Shown here piece after piece: positions 1 through 12,521 of a stretch of DNA of 64,000 nt (the stretch's first letter is position 1; each line of letters opens with the position of its first letter). Origin of the DNA: Diphasiastrum complanatum. Its lineage: Eukaryota > Streptophyta > Lycopodiopsida > Lycopodiales > Lycopodiaceae. The notes under the pieces were generated by a model. The model had not been told where the DNA came from. It worked only from the letters and a program-made list of their open reading frames with translations, and made no database searches. The stretch is from NCBI GenBank assembly GCA_029204225.1, contig CM055113.1:32677363-32741362 (forward strand), read 5' to 3'. The translations under genes and the position numbers were made by a program.

Positions 1-740
1 TGCAAACAGATAATGTTGTTCTCATGCCTAGCACTGGACACATTTTGCGCCTTTTGTACACTATGGGGATTGACAATCAGCACTAAAAAGACCAAGCTTA
101 TGGTCTTTAATACTTCCAGGGCTTTTATGTCAAGACAAGACCTGTTGTGGAAGGGCCAACCTCTCTAAGTGACTTCACATTCACCTTTTTAGGAGTACTT
201 TTCATGAGACCTATCTCCATTACGAGACACGTAGCTATGGCCAAGCTTGGGAAGGGACACGCTTCCCTAGTTCATCTAGAGCTGTTTTCTTTCAGGCGCT
301 ATATACAGGATGCTCCCAGTAAGTTTGACACCATGGTTACCCCTGCAGCTATGTATGTGGCAGAGACTTGGGGCACAGGGCTCACCTCTAGTAAGTGGGC
401 GAACATATCTCATTATAGGTTACATTGCTCTCACAGATGATATGGGAAAAGCATCAATACCACACCAGATTATCGTAACTGAGTTCGCAGCTATTCTATT
501 TCATGTGGAGGCAATATTTTGCTTGATTATTTTCCTCCAACGGCTTGCACACATTGACGACACTGGGAGATACTCATGAGCAACATTTTTATCATTGAGG
601 GTACTATATAATAGGGCTCCTTGGCATTCTCATTCAATAAGACTAATAGGATCTCTTGGTATATCTATATCCCAGCTTCAGAGGGCACCCATCAGTACAT
701 CCGTCACTTCTTAAAAGAAATGACCCCAATACTTTTGCAC
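1..740 (+). pseudogene. LINE (non-LTR retrotransposon) reverse transcriptase, C-terminal remnant
   Basis: Conceptual translation gives the stretch after the RT catalytic box of a non-LTR retrotransposon: a damaged catalytic-box region (TDNVVLM, around base 6), then a KKTKLMVFNTS segment (about 85-115), then an FLGVLF...AKLGKGHASL segment and a VTPAAMYVAETWG segment (about 185-370). A further piece in another frame (PHQIIVTEFAAILFHVEAIF, about 460-530) matches the region that follows in such elements. The frame changes several times, so it is dead. It continues off the left edge, where the catalytic domain would be. It runs opposite to the cohesin gene next door and may have disrupted that gene's 3' part. 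LINE identity is from family knowledge; the clade is not resolved. Confidence 0.7.
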
Positions 741-2099
741 GCTTATTTATAGACCAAGTATGTTGAAAATTTATCACCTCACAATAAGTGAAAAGGAAAA
801 CTCAACTTTGATAAATAATAGCATTACAAACCTCATAGAAAAACAAAGCAACACATCATTAATTAGGCTAGCTCAAAATAGAATTTTTAACCTAGAGAAG
901 GTAGCCAATGGGCAACATGCACCATCGCTTGATTTGTGCAAAGAGGAGGACAAGCTTAACATATTTTCTCCATAGTCCTATAGTTTGTAAGGGGAAGAAT
1001 ATTGATGCCATTCTTAAAGCTTCGATAGTACCATGGGGAGGATGGCAAATTGGCATACATCATTTTTTGTTAGGGAATCACCTTTGATGTATAATTCAAA
1101 AGGGTGTAGTCTTGTGATTGATACTTGACAAACTAACATTGGAAGAGCATGGCTGGCTGGAAAGTGCTTCTTAGATTTTGACACCATGTACTTGGAGAAA
1201 TTTTCATAAGCTCTAATCAATATTTCATATTGCAATTTGAGACTAAAATCCATTCGTTATATGACGTTTTTTTCAAATTTGTATATTATGATTATAAGTA
1301 CCCCTATTAGGCAGACTATGTAGACAAGAAGATCCGTGATACACACAACTATTGTTAGCCAAAAATTCTCATGCATGATACTCCTTCAATATTACTAGCA
1401 AATAGTTAAGAGCAAATTAAATCCGTCACTTTCAAAAAGTCCAAGAAATTATTAGCTCATAGTTCTTAAATCAAATGTTGCTTACAAGTTGCAACAGAAA
1501 TAAAATATAGCCAAATTTTAGATTAAGGATATAAGCCACAATAGACTAGATTCTTGCTTGCATTCACCAATTCAATGAAATGTGAAAATCAAATACTACA
1601 TTGAAACGACTATCACAGTTTTGCACAAAAGAATGCATGTAGCAAGTAGAAACTAAAAACTCAAACTTCTTACTGTCCAAAAATAGGTGCAGTGAGTATT
1701 TGCCTTTCAACAGTCAATGGCATGTAGTTGTCATAATCAAAAAACTAAATGCAAGTATAGACTATTGTTAACATTATCATTGTTGCTTTTAATAGAGCGT
1801 CTACATTAGAGCTAGCAAAAAAAGAAGTCTATAGAATAAAATGTTCATAATAATATCTCGGAACCCAAACAAGCATTGGCCAAGAGAGAAGAACAATCCA
1901 AAATGCAAAACTGACTTAGACGTGTCATCGACTGTTTCGTATCATCACCTTCTAAAGAATGGATTTAGATTGACACTTGAGAAAGAAACATTAAGGGAGA
2001 GGATGGGATCTCATTTTTGAATTTTTAAAGGCAATAAGTAGTCTGTTTTTGAAAAGAGAGAGAAAGGTGTAGCATATACATGGCAATCATATTACATAC
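741..2099. other. Unassigned stretch downstream of the cohesin gene
   Basis: AT-rich sequence where the remaining exons of the minus-strand RAD21-like gene would be expected. I looked for acceptor sites continuing the frame after exon 4 in phase 0 and found no convincing exon. A 79-codon open frame on the minus strand (1014-1253) is not recognised. The 3' half of the gene may lie beyond the left edge or be lost. Confidence 0.4.
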
Positions 2100-2829
2100 T
2101 TCATCGATTAAAATCATATGTTGAGTGCCACCATCAGGGAACCTCTCTGCATCCACAAAACAATTAAGAGTGTCTCAAACTATTGGCATCGATGGCTGAG
2201 AAAAATGTAAGATGTTCAACTCTAAGAAGAATATACAAGCATTAAAATAGAGAAGCTCAAGAGTTAAAAATTCTTCATATCCTTGTAAACTTTAAAAAGC
2301 TAGTTTTAGAGAAGCTTACCATCAAGACCAAATTGCAAGGCAGCATACGAACTCTCCTCTATTGGATCTTGGAGAGTTATTTGATCATGAGACCTGACAT
2401 GGTGTTCTGCACTATAGCAAAGAACACACAGATTATAGTGAAGCAGGTTAAAAGGAAATATAGGCAATGGGGACTACAACTCACATGCAAATTAGCACAC
2501 CACTGTGGAGACATTTACCTGTCAATTCTGTAAGCACAACCCTCTTCTTCTGGAATGTACTGAAGCTCGTCAAAGTTGATCCCCTCACAAAGGATAAGAG
2601 AGTAGTGATCCGAGTGCCAGGTCTCAACAGGAAGCCTGAGAACTTCGTCAGTGATTACCTGCTTGAATCTTGAAACTGTACTGTGGCAATCTTGAAGATG
2701 ATATATCACTTTCCTAGAAAAAATTTTCACTACACCCAGCAGCAGGTGTGCCGACAGCCTCAATGCTATAGGTATTTCAGAGGATAAAATCATCTCTTCC
2801 ATCACAAAACAGGCACAAGTCAAAAAGAA

Positions 2830-2896
<67 letters not shown>

Positions 2897-3216
2897 CATT
2901 TTGCTTTCATTTGGATGTCATTGTGCAGCTGAGTGGAGTCTAACTCCGGACCTCAAGGAGAGGAATGGAGGTCGTCACCAACATGCCTTTATTGAGGACC
3001 TCTCTAAAGACATTGATAAACTTTCTTTCACCCTTTCTCTCCCTCTGCAAATCAACTCAAAAAATGATAAAGCAGCTTACGCAGGCGCTTACCAACAGTT
3101 GAAACAATATTGATTTCAGTTATCTGATTCTTGCAAAGTCTGCGCTCCAGATGGGCAGCAATCCATGCAGCACGCAACGGACTGTCCTTTGCCAGCAGAA
3201 TATTTGTGTAAAACAT
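2100..3216 (-). CDS. RAD21/SCC1-type cohesin alpha-kleisin, N-terminal exons (partial gene)
   Basis: Alpha-kleisins close the SMC1-SMC3 cohesin ring and hold sister chromatids together in the nucleus. Four exons on the minus strand keep one frame: exon 1 3216-3093, exon 2 2795-2519, exon 3 2393-2320, exon 4 2146-2100 (174 codons). Each intron has GT and AG ends. The start is placed at the second of two adjacent ATGs because the family begins MFY. Visible family signatures are MFYTNILLAKDSPL at the N-terminus, then IPIALRLSAHLLLGVVKIFS (SMC3-binding region) in exon 2, and QITLQD...QFGLDERFPDGG across exons 3-4, the plant SYN2/SYN4 pattern rather than REC8. Missing are the separase-site region and the C-terminal winged helix that binds SMC1; they were not found down to base 1. 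It could be a whole gene cut by the window edge or a truncated copy. Intron 1 holds a (GA)31 tract. Confidence 0.82.
2832..2893. repeat. (TC)31 microsatellite in intron 1 of the RAD21-like gene
   Basis: 62 bp of perfect TC dinucleotide, reading as (GA)31 on the gene's sense strand. It ends 36 bp upstream of the exon 2 acceptor on the minus strand, so it sits where a polypyrimidine tract would normally be but is purine-rich in the sense direction. Confidence 0.97.
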
Positions 3217-3299
3217 CATTGACACTTTCTGGTGGTCAATAGTCTCAAGCACAGTGTGAGGGAAATGGCTATAGAATTATTCACCATCATTGTTACTCG

Positions 3300-3788
3300 C
3301 ATTTTATTTTCCTCCATTCTTAAAGAACATGCCAAATTCTAACTTTTGCTGCAGACTCCTTCAATTCTGAAGAATATAGTGCTGCAAAGAATGAAGCTAA
3401 CTATACATCCGCATATTCATGTCTTCAAAGAATGTTAAAATTTTAGATTTTTTGTTTGCTAGCTAGTTGCATTAAATCCTAGCTTCTTTTGAGTATAGGG
3501 TTGCTATTTCTCAGTTGCCTTGCAGACTCCATTTTGATATTGAGTCCTCCTTTTGATGTTGCAAGTCTAAGCCTTTGAAACCTGAGTCAAATATCAACCC
3601 TACAATGTTACATAATCAGAAGAACAACACAACTACTAGACAAAATTTGCATGATGAGGAAAAATTGCACACAGCTGATTAACCAAAATGACAAGAACTG
3701 CAAAGTAATAATCCCATACCAAAAAAGCAATCATGCCTTGCACGGAAAATATTGGCAAAGCTGATGACGCCAGAAATGTCAGCTCTAT
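3300..3788. other. Upstream region of the RAD21-like gene, no feature recognised
   Basis: AT-rich non-coding sequence directly upstream of the minus-strand start codon. It presumably holds the leader and promoter, but no clear TATA element could be assigned. Confidence 0.4.
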
Positions 3789-3789
3789 G

Positions 3790-5085
3790 TGAGGAACAGA
3801 AAACCTTTGCTGCTGCTTCATCGTCATTTGATACTTCTGTCACACCTCCAGGAAAAATTTGTAGAAGCTCCAAGAATCTGAGAAACCTCTGATAGCCTCC
3901 GAAAAATGAAATTGACAAAACCAGGTAATAATGCACGCACTGATCTTTAGTCCTACAAGGAAAAACTGGCATAAAAAGCCAAATTAGGACATTTCAGGTT
4001 TGCATTCACGATAAAGTGAGCTGCAGCTAGAAAAGAGGATGAAAAAAAGCCTTTGCTGTTGCTTCATCAACATTTGATAGTTCATTCACGCCTCAAAAAA
4101 ATTATAGAAGCTTCAAGAATCTGACGAACCTCTGTCAATGTATGTCTTACACAACCCTAGCTGCTTCTTGCATGAGATGCTACGAGATGCTGATGATAAG
4201 AATCAAGCAGAGGCTGCTGACAAATGAAATTGACAAAATCAGGTCATTATAAAAGCACTAATCTTTAGCCTCGTCAAAGAAAAACTGGCAGAAAAACGCA
4301 AATTAAGAGGACATTTCAGTTTCCATTCACGATAAAATGAGTAGCAGCTAGAGAAAAGATTGAAAAAGAACTTTTCTGCTGCCTCATCAGCATTTCATAG
4401 TTCTCTCACGCTTACAGAAGCTTCAAGAATCTGATGAACCTCTGTCAGTGTATGCCTTTTATATGTTTCTTTGCATGAGATGCTACGAGATGCTGATGCT
4501 TAGAAGTTAGAGTCAAGCAGAGGCTGCTGAGAAAGGAAATCGAGAAAACCAGGTAAAATAATACACGCAATGACCTTTAACCTCGCTGCTTCGTGTATGA
4601 GATGCTACGAGATGCTGATAACAAGAGTCAAGCAGAAGCTGCTGAAAAAACGAAATCGAGAAAACCAGGTAATATAACACACGCACTAATCTTTAACCTC
4701 GTCAAAGAAAAACTGGCATAAAAAGGCAAATTAAGAGGACATTTCAGGTTTCCATTCACGATCAAATGTGCATCAGCTAGAGAAGAGGTTGAAAAAACAC
4801 CTTCGCTGCTACTTCTTCAGCATTTCATAGTTCTGTAGCACCTCAAATAGAATCTTATAGAAGCTCCAAAACCTGTGATAGTGTATGCGTTGCATAATGC
4901 CAGCTACTTCTTGCAAGATGCTACGAGATGCTGATAGTAAAAATCGAACAGAGGCTGCTCAACAATGACCTCGTCACAGAAAAACTGGCATAAAGAGGCA
5001 AATTAAGTGGACATTTCAGGATTGAAGATACAACACTTCATCATATTCAGCGAGCAGCAGCTAGAGAAGACGATGAAAAGATGGA
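3790..5085. repeat. Degenerate tandem repeat, period about 320 bp, four to five units
   Basis: The same ordered blocks recur: CATTCACGAT(A/C)AA followed by an AGCTAGAGAAGA-type segment, a TTGCTGCTTCATCAGCATTT segment, an AGAAGCTTCAAGAATCTGA segment, GAGATGCTACGAGATGCTGA, and an AAACTGGCATAAAAAGGCAA segment. The first block starts at about 4003, 4322 and 4753; the GAGATGCTACGAGATGCTGA block appears near 4174, 4483, 4590 and 4917. Spacing varies because a shorter partial unit sits at about 4500-4670. No conserved coding frame runs through the array, so it looks non-coding. It abuts the upstream side of the RAD21-like gene. Confidence 0.85.
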
Positions 5086-5285
5086 TGGATCGTGCCCCAT
5101 CGATGCTCGTGCAGCCGTCCAGCATTTCCATTTCCCGAGTACATGTCGTCTCTCGTCTTGTGCCGTGTACGCTTCCTTAAGCAAGTCTAGCAGTAGCTTA
5201 GGAAACATAATAGTAGCACTAATAGTTAGGACTAATAGATGAACGGTTGGTACATTTAAAGCGCATGCTTGCCACACAAAGGAAG

Positions 5286-5898
5286 TTGATAGTGCACCCA
5301 TGTATTGGTGGATGCCACCATCTCTCCAAAATGCTCTATACCTTCCAACCCCTTAAGTCGGTGGGAGCCCATGATTCCACCATTCTATGCACCCTTGTAT
5401 TGGTGGATACCACCATCTCTCCAACATGTAGGAGCCCATCATTCCACCATTTTGTTGTATTGGTGGATCCACCATCTCTCCACATGTGCTATACCTTTCA
5501 ATCCCTTAGATATGTGGGAGCCCATCATTCCACCATTGTGTGCACCCTTGTATTGGTGGATACCACCATCTCTCCAACATGTGCTATACCTTCCAACCCC
5601 TTAGATCTGAGGGAGCCCATCATTCCACCATTTTGTTATATTGGTGGATCCACCATCTCTCCAACATGTGATATACCTTCCAACTCCTTAAATCTATGGG
5701 AGCCCATCATTCCACCCTTGTATTCGTGGATACCACCATCTGTCCAATATGTGCTCTTTAGATCTGTGGGAGCCCATCATTCCACCATTTTGTGCACCCT
5801 TGTATTGGTGGATACCACCATCTGGCAAACATGTGGTATAACCCCTTAAATCAGCCCATCATTCCACCATTCTGTGCACCCTTGTATTGGTGGATACC
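5286..5898. repeat. Minisatellite, 62-93-bp units, about eight copies
   Basis: A unit containing TTGTATTGGTGGATACCACC, then ATCTCTCCAACATGTGCTAT, then GGGAGCCCATCATTCCACCA recurs about eight times. The TATTGGTGGAT anchor occurs near 5304, 5397, 5459, 5551, 5639, 5721, 5802 and 5886. Unit length alternates through internal deletions (a 62-bp short form against an 81-93-bp long form). A 200-codon open frame exists only because several units are near multiples of three; its protein is repeat sequence, not a recognisable gene. Confidence 0.9.
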
Positions 5899-5902
5899 AA
5901 AT

Positions 5903-6057
5903 ACTTTTAAAACATAAAGCAAAAAGTGATATGTAGTCCATCACTGCTTGGTAAGCACAAAAACTTACAAAAATATAGCAGAAAGTAATATGTAGTCCAT
6001 CGCTACTTAGCAAGCACAAAGACTTACAAAACATAAAGCAAAAAGTGATATGTAGAC
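5903..6057. repeat. Short tandem repeat, 60-bp period, about 2.6 copies
   Basis: Three copies of a unit with AAAGCAAAAAGTGATATGTA and CTTACAAAA segments start near 5916, 5975 and 6035. They immediately follow the minisatellite but are unrelated to it in sequence. The first two units also share a TAGTCCATC tail. Confidence 0.85.
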
Positions 6058-6492
6058 ATTGTTGGGACAACGAGCTACCAAACATGTTATTTATCATACA
6101 TTCACATATTTTGTGAAGCTACGAACCCACACTTCAATCATAGTTGATAAAAACCATAAACCAACATGCAAAAAGCATCAAAAGAGCTTATAGGATTATA
6201 ACCAACGTGGATGATTCTCTTACCGTAAGATCAAATGCAAAGGAAGGAGGCATGTTAGGGCGCTATCACAGGAAGAGCAATGTGATGGACTCTCTCCACA
6301 AATTGTTGTGAGAAATGTAATCGAAAATGTATCATATATAGTAGTATGCAATGGAGCTTCTTAGAAGGTGGCATATTATAAAGTGAAGTATGAGGGTGGT
6401 GTAGGTGGAGGACATTTTTTTTGAAATTTTGATAGTCTTTCGTTGTCCAAAGGAAGCACACAGTGTAGAGGGGTGTCTTAAAGTGAAGAACC

Positions 6493-7049
<557 letters not shown>

Positions 7050-8022
7050 AGCTCCATAAAGTTCTCCTCTTGTGGGCTAAAGGAGGCCCCTAGGACTTGT
7101 TTTGAAAGAATATATCAATGTTTACTTCAAGCTAGTGTTCTATCTAATGCACTTGATATGAATGTCTATATTAAACATCAAGTCTCGATGACACTTTGAA
7201 TCTTAGTAATGACATCAAAACACCAAGTCTAATCTTTCAAAGGAATTTGACATGTTAGATATTGCCCTTGCTCATTATTTACTTGGCATTTAGATTGTAA
7301 GATTAGTTCAAAAAATCAATTTATCTCAACCAACAAAGGTACATGCTTAATATATTTCAAAAATAGAATGTAGTTGAATGAAATTCCATAGACTCACCTA
7401 TGGATCTTAGTCTTAAGATGTCCAAGGGAATGTGTCCCAAGACACAATTGGATTAATTAGACGTGACTAAGTTTTTAAATCATTTAATTGGCACACAACA
7501 AATATTGGCTTATACAATCGGTGTGATTAGTCGGTGTATGTCTAATCTTGGCATTCAACGCAGTAAGCTCTAAAGAGGATAATGAGGTATGCTCATGGAG
7601 TTCAACACACTATGCTATAATGGTAACATTTATACTTCAATGTAGAAGATCCAAATACTAGAAATTCACGTTTTGATATTGCTTTTATTTGGTAGGTACA
7701 CCAATTTCTTGGAACAATATAAAGCAAAAATAATTTTTTCTTTGTTTCACAAAGGCAAAATATGTGAGAGCAATGCAAGTCTAATTCAAGATATCAACTT
7801 TTATTTTATGGTAATCAGAGTTGTATATCTCTATCATCGAATTTAAGGTTTCTCTCTAAAACCAAACATGTTGACATTAATTTCATGTTGCCAAAGAAAA
7901 GCTTCATGCGAAACAACCTGAATTTAATTTCTATCACACAAATCAAATGGTGTTTGTTGTTTTTAAAAAACCTCTAACTAGAAAAACATAATTAATTTAT
8001 TAATATCTTCATCAAGGGGGAG
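7050..8022 (+). pseudogene. Ty1/copia RT-RNase H 3' end, heavily decayed
   Basis: Frame-shifted translation matches the end of copia pol in order: KEFDML....HYLLGI (late RT) near 7243, the RHG-like AHGVQHTML near 7590, ISWNNIKQK near 7690-7720 and a NQSCISLSS...KTKHVDINF RNase H end near 7810-7880. The string ends in a purine tract AAGGGGGAGTG at about 8014, the polypurine tract that primes plus-strand synthesis in copia elements. Many stops and frameshifts show it is inactive. The 5' part (gag, protease, integrase) is not adjacent. Confidence 0.72.
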
Positions 8023-8700
8023 TGTTGGAAATTATTTATTCCAATCCAAACCCATTTTGTCGCAGCTTGTGAGAATATTTTAGAATTTACCACAGTCATA
8101 ATACTATATTTTTATATGCAATCTTGATGTAGAACCTTTTTTTCTTACATGTATTTTTTTTTTAATTCTTTCTTGAATAGTATGACCTTATAGAAATGAA
8201 CAAGAATTTGCCACATCTTGTCGACCTGTAGAAATTTTCATAATCATGATAACATGGTTTTTGAATTCAAAACAAATTAAACTGATATATATCATTTCAT
8301 GTGACTTGTTGTTTGTGTGATCCTGTGATATAGCTTCTTGTTCTTGGAAATCATAGTTATTGTTTGATAGCTAAAGTTTCTCTTTTTTCTAAGGAATTGA
8401 CACTATATCCTCCACCTTTTGAGGGTCGAGGAGATTCTGGTTAGGTTTGAATACTCTTTTTTTGGTGAATACGAGCCACTAATTCAAAGATGATCTTCCT
8501 TGTCCTTTTTAAAATGTAGGTTGTAGATTTTATAATGCCTTCATAAAGGTGTTAGTGTTAGGTGCACCAAAGGATGTGGATGCAATGTCATTGATTATTG
8601 ACTAGTTTTTTTCTACACGACGTCATTTAGATTGCCCATGATAGTTGTTAGCTTCACTTGTGGAGCTCTTATTTATCTCCCTTGCTACATCAATAGATGC
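8023..8700 (+). mobile_element. Probable copia 3' LTR start, end not resolved
   Basis: The sequence following the polypurine tract begins TGTTGGAAATTATTTATTCC, a typical copia LTR start. I could not place the matching CA end or find the partner LTR, so the right boundary is nominal. The next feature is a copia gag on the other strand. Confidence 0.45.
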
Positions 8701-8705
8701 TTCAC

Positions 8706-9407
8706 TCAATACTTGTCCCAATGCTTCTCATAGGCTTCTCTATGAGAAAACTTTTTCTTTTGCACATTGAATTTGCCCTTGATGAACATAGCCTCCTCTC
8801 CAACTTGAGATGTTGATGAAGATCCACCTCTAGCTTGAAGCCTACATTCTTCATTGTTCAAGATCTCTTGAAGATAAATCAAACTTGGCAAAGTCTTTTG
8901 AATAGCAATACTTTGAACAATGTTAGCATGAGCATCCAACAATCCATTAAGAATAACTTGAACAAGCTCTCCTTCCTTAATGCTTTCATCAATACAAGCC
9001 AACTCATCATTCAATGCTTTCACTCTAAAAATAGAAGTATTTCAACTTTTTTCATTCTTTTTCAAACAAGAAAAGATTTGCCTTCTTAGAGTCAACACTC
9101 TAGAAGTAGACTTGGATTCATAAAGCTTCTTCAATGAATTCCAAGCATCCTTAGATGAAGTACTCTTACCAACTTCCTTGAGAAGCTCATTGGTAACATT
9201 CATCTTTATCATGTGTAGAGCCTTCTTGGCCCTCTTGTCATATCTCAATTCATCTTGTTGTGTTGCTGGTCTCTCCTCCAAACCTACAAAAATATCCAAA
9301 ACATCATTCATCTCAAGAAGTGACTCCATCCTCACTTTCCACAATGAATAGTTACTTGAGGTAAGGCTATCATTGGCTTCCAACATGACTCCACTTGATG
9401 TAGCCAT
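8706..9407 (-). pseudogene. Ty1/copia gag (UBN2-type) fragment
   Basis: Gag coats element RNA in virus-like particles. Reading from 9407, residues 1-121 give SSNYSLWKVRMESLL, then an AKKALHMIKMNV segment and DAWNSLKKLYESKS, the UBN2 gag signature. The second half (9023-8706) continues in a shifted frame with ELVQVILNGLLDAH and PSLIYLQEILNNEE. A frame break lies near 9020-9050. No zinc knuckle follows, so it is truncated at its 3' side. A primer-binding site and LTR lie upstream (9894-10,504). Confidence 0.85.
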
Positions 9408-9893
9408 GTAGCAATGACCTGATCCTATCTTTCATGTTGTTTCAATGCACAAAGCACTCCTTTGAACAACAACAAATGTTTCCAAAAGGAAATCACAAAG
9501 ACACTTCTCAATTCTCTTCTAGCAATTATACCAAGCAAATCAACACATAGAATAGTGAAATCCTGATCAACCTATGATCTATCCCAATCTAATGACTCTT
9601 GTCACTTCCTAAGATTGAAACACACTCAAATGAAGTCCATAAACCTCACTATCTAGAGATCCAATCAAAATTAGGGTTTGAAAAAATCACAAAAAAAATT
9701 AATTATTTCAAAATCTACATGAAAATGCCAAAAACTTGATATGTAATCTATTAGAAACCACTTAGGCTTTTCCAATGATCCAAAAATCGGTCAAATCCAA
9801 CATGAAATGTGAGAAATCGGAATTGATCAAGATTATAATATCTTCTCCGATCATTGATAGATGTGATTGATTTCTTCATAACCTGAAACACAA

Positions 9894-9905
9894 GCTCTGA
9901 TACCA
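9894..9905 (-). other. Copia primer-binding site (initiator tRNA-Met complement)
   Basis: Minus-strand TGGTATCAGAGC, the standard copia primer site complementary to the 3' end of initiator tRNA-Met. It directly follows an LTR ending in CACA and lies about 490 bp upstream of the gag start. Confidence 0.85.
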
Positions 9906-9906
9906 T

Positions 9907-10504
<598 letters not shown>

Positions 10505-11499
10505 ACTTTCAAAAAGTGTTTATTCAAATACTTTTCGACTAATTTAACTTTGAAAAGTCAACCTCTAAGTCTAATATGAAAATTGGCCTCAATTGCCAAA
10601 TATAGAAATGTAGCAAATATGACTAAACTAGTTGAATTTCTCACAATCTTCTTTGGCGATGCTCAAAGCACTTTTGAAGGCTTTATTTTGAAGTGTTTAT
10701 CAAAGCGGAAGCATGTTTGAGTGATATGCTAGTAACTATAACATCAGTTTTGGACATCATTAATGGTTATGCTCTTCATGTTGACTAAGGATAAGATGGC
10801 ATAAAGGTAAAGTGGTTATCAATTGTGATTGATGCTTGGAACTCAACGAAGTATAATTATGATCTCATAATGTTCTTAATAAATTGCATGATTAAACTGA
10901 TATCGAATCTAGATTATAGATGATAAGATACTGCATAAATTTTTGAATGATGAGATATTGCACAAAGAAACTAGTTGTTCTTTTTAGTAGTTAAGTTGCA
11001 ATCTTAAAACTTGCCTCCTCGAAATACAAGAGGGAGGATATACTCTTGATGGTTGAAACACGTAGTGTGAGCTAGGAAATTAACCTTGGATGAAGAATAC
11101 TTTATATAAGAGATTTATCTAGTCCACCTATATAAGAATTGTCAAGAAGTTGTTGCCATGGACTTGATGATTAAGGGTGATATCCACATGGTTATTAAGG
11201 GATATTTCATCCTAATCTCCCTTTAGGTCCAAACACTCCTTATGTTTATACCCCATGTTTGAACAACATTGTGATGGTTCGCTTAAAAATATTTCCTCAA
11301 CAAAGAATAGTTTCCATCTTCAAAGTTTTATAGTTAGATAAAATTTAAGGTCTCTAAACAACATGCCTATTTTAGACTACAAAAGACCTAGAGACGTATG
11401 TATTATGATCCTTCTCTAGAGTGCTTATAGATATAGAGTCTACCAAAGACAACATGACATGGAACATAAATAGATCTCAACCGATGGCCATTCAGTCCA
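10505..11499. other. No feature recognised
   Basis: AT-rich sequence with no assignable coding or repeat structure on either strand. Confidence 0.4.
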
Positions 11500-12360
11500 G
11501 TCTCAACCGACTGCCTGCTTCAACCGGCCCAGATCCACGCTAGACCACAGACATTTCCAACGACGATCAGAACTACAACTTGCATTGACGATCTAATTGA
11601 CAATCTATTTATATATTTGTAATACTATAAATGCGACCAACTACATGAGCCTGCATCTGCATTGGACCGTAACAACCGCATTTAGCTGTAGCAACCGCTT
11701 TGAGCCGTAGCCATCGCCAACAAACAACACTGCAGCTATCGTATTCACCGCAATCGCAACACCTCCACCCTTGACCCGTGGAGAACGCATTCATAGACAG
11801 CCCACCTCCATTCACACCTAGCTCGCATCTACACCGCAATCCACCATCAACCACCGCACACAACTCACCTAACTACCTCCGCATAAAACACCTTCCTTCC
11901 TCATTAAACCACCTTCCTCACCTCCGCAACTGACCGCATGCCATCGCGTTAAACACACCTTCCACTTCAGTCGCAACAATCCGCACTCTCACCATCTTAC
12001 GGACCACCTCCACCTGCATCCGCAATCACACGTCACAACCATCGCAATCATCCCCATCCCGTTAAACCGCATTCCCTCACACCACAATCACATCCGCTGT
12101 TGCACCGTAGACAATCGCACCCTAGCTACATTCGTCCTTGAATCGCATTTCGAATGCACACCAACTGCCTCCACCATTGAACCGTGAAGAACGCATTCCA
12201 CAATCTACAACTGTAATAAACGTCACCAGATCGCATTCACCGCACACACACCACCATCAGACCACATTTTCCCATCCAAACCATGTCCACCCGTCGACAT
12301 CAAATTCACACGTCAAGACCACATTTCCTCGTCTAAACCGCACCACCAAATGAGGACCGA
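11500..12360 (+). other. C-rich, G-poor block upstream of a gypsy gag
   Basis: About 860 bp of strongly strand-asymmetric sequence dominated by A and C with recurring CCGCA/ACCGCAT motifs, unlike the AT-rich flanks. It lies directly upstream of the gypsy gag fragment and may be that element's leader or 5' LTR. No LTR ends or primer site could be fixed. Confidence 0.4.
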
Positions 12361-12521
12361 ACTCCAAGAGCCATCCACAAACCCATTCGATGGACAAGAC
12401 CTGATAGAGCCGAGTCTTCATGAGCACGAGCCCATTTTTCTGGTGCTGAGCCCTCACGGGTCAGAACCAACCCTAATGGAGTTTCTACTACCCACGGAGC
12501 TCATCTTGAGAGACGCACACC

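Noticed and set aside
1014-1253. 79-codon minus-strand frame downstream of the kleisin exons
   Set aside because: It does not match the kleisin spacer or winged helix, has no fitting splice sites, and is not otherwise recognised.
5247-5849. 200-codon open frame on the + strand
   Set aside because: It is the translation of a minisatellite; no protein family and no start context are convincing.
9042-9407. Copia gag frame considered as a domesticated host gene
   Set aside because: It is frameshifted, and the adjacent primer site and LTR show it is ordinary retrotransposon debris.
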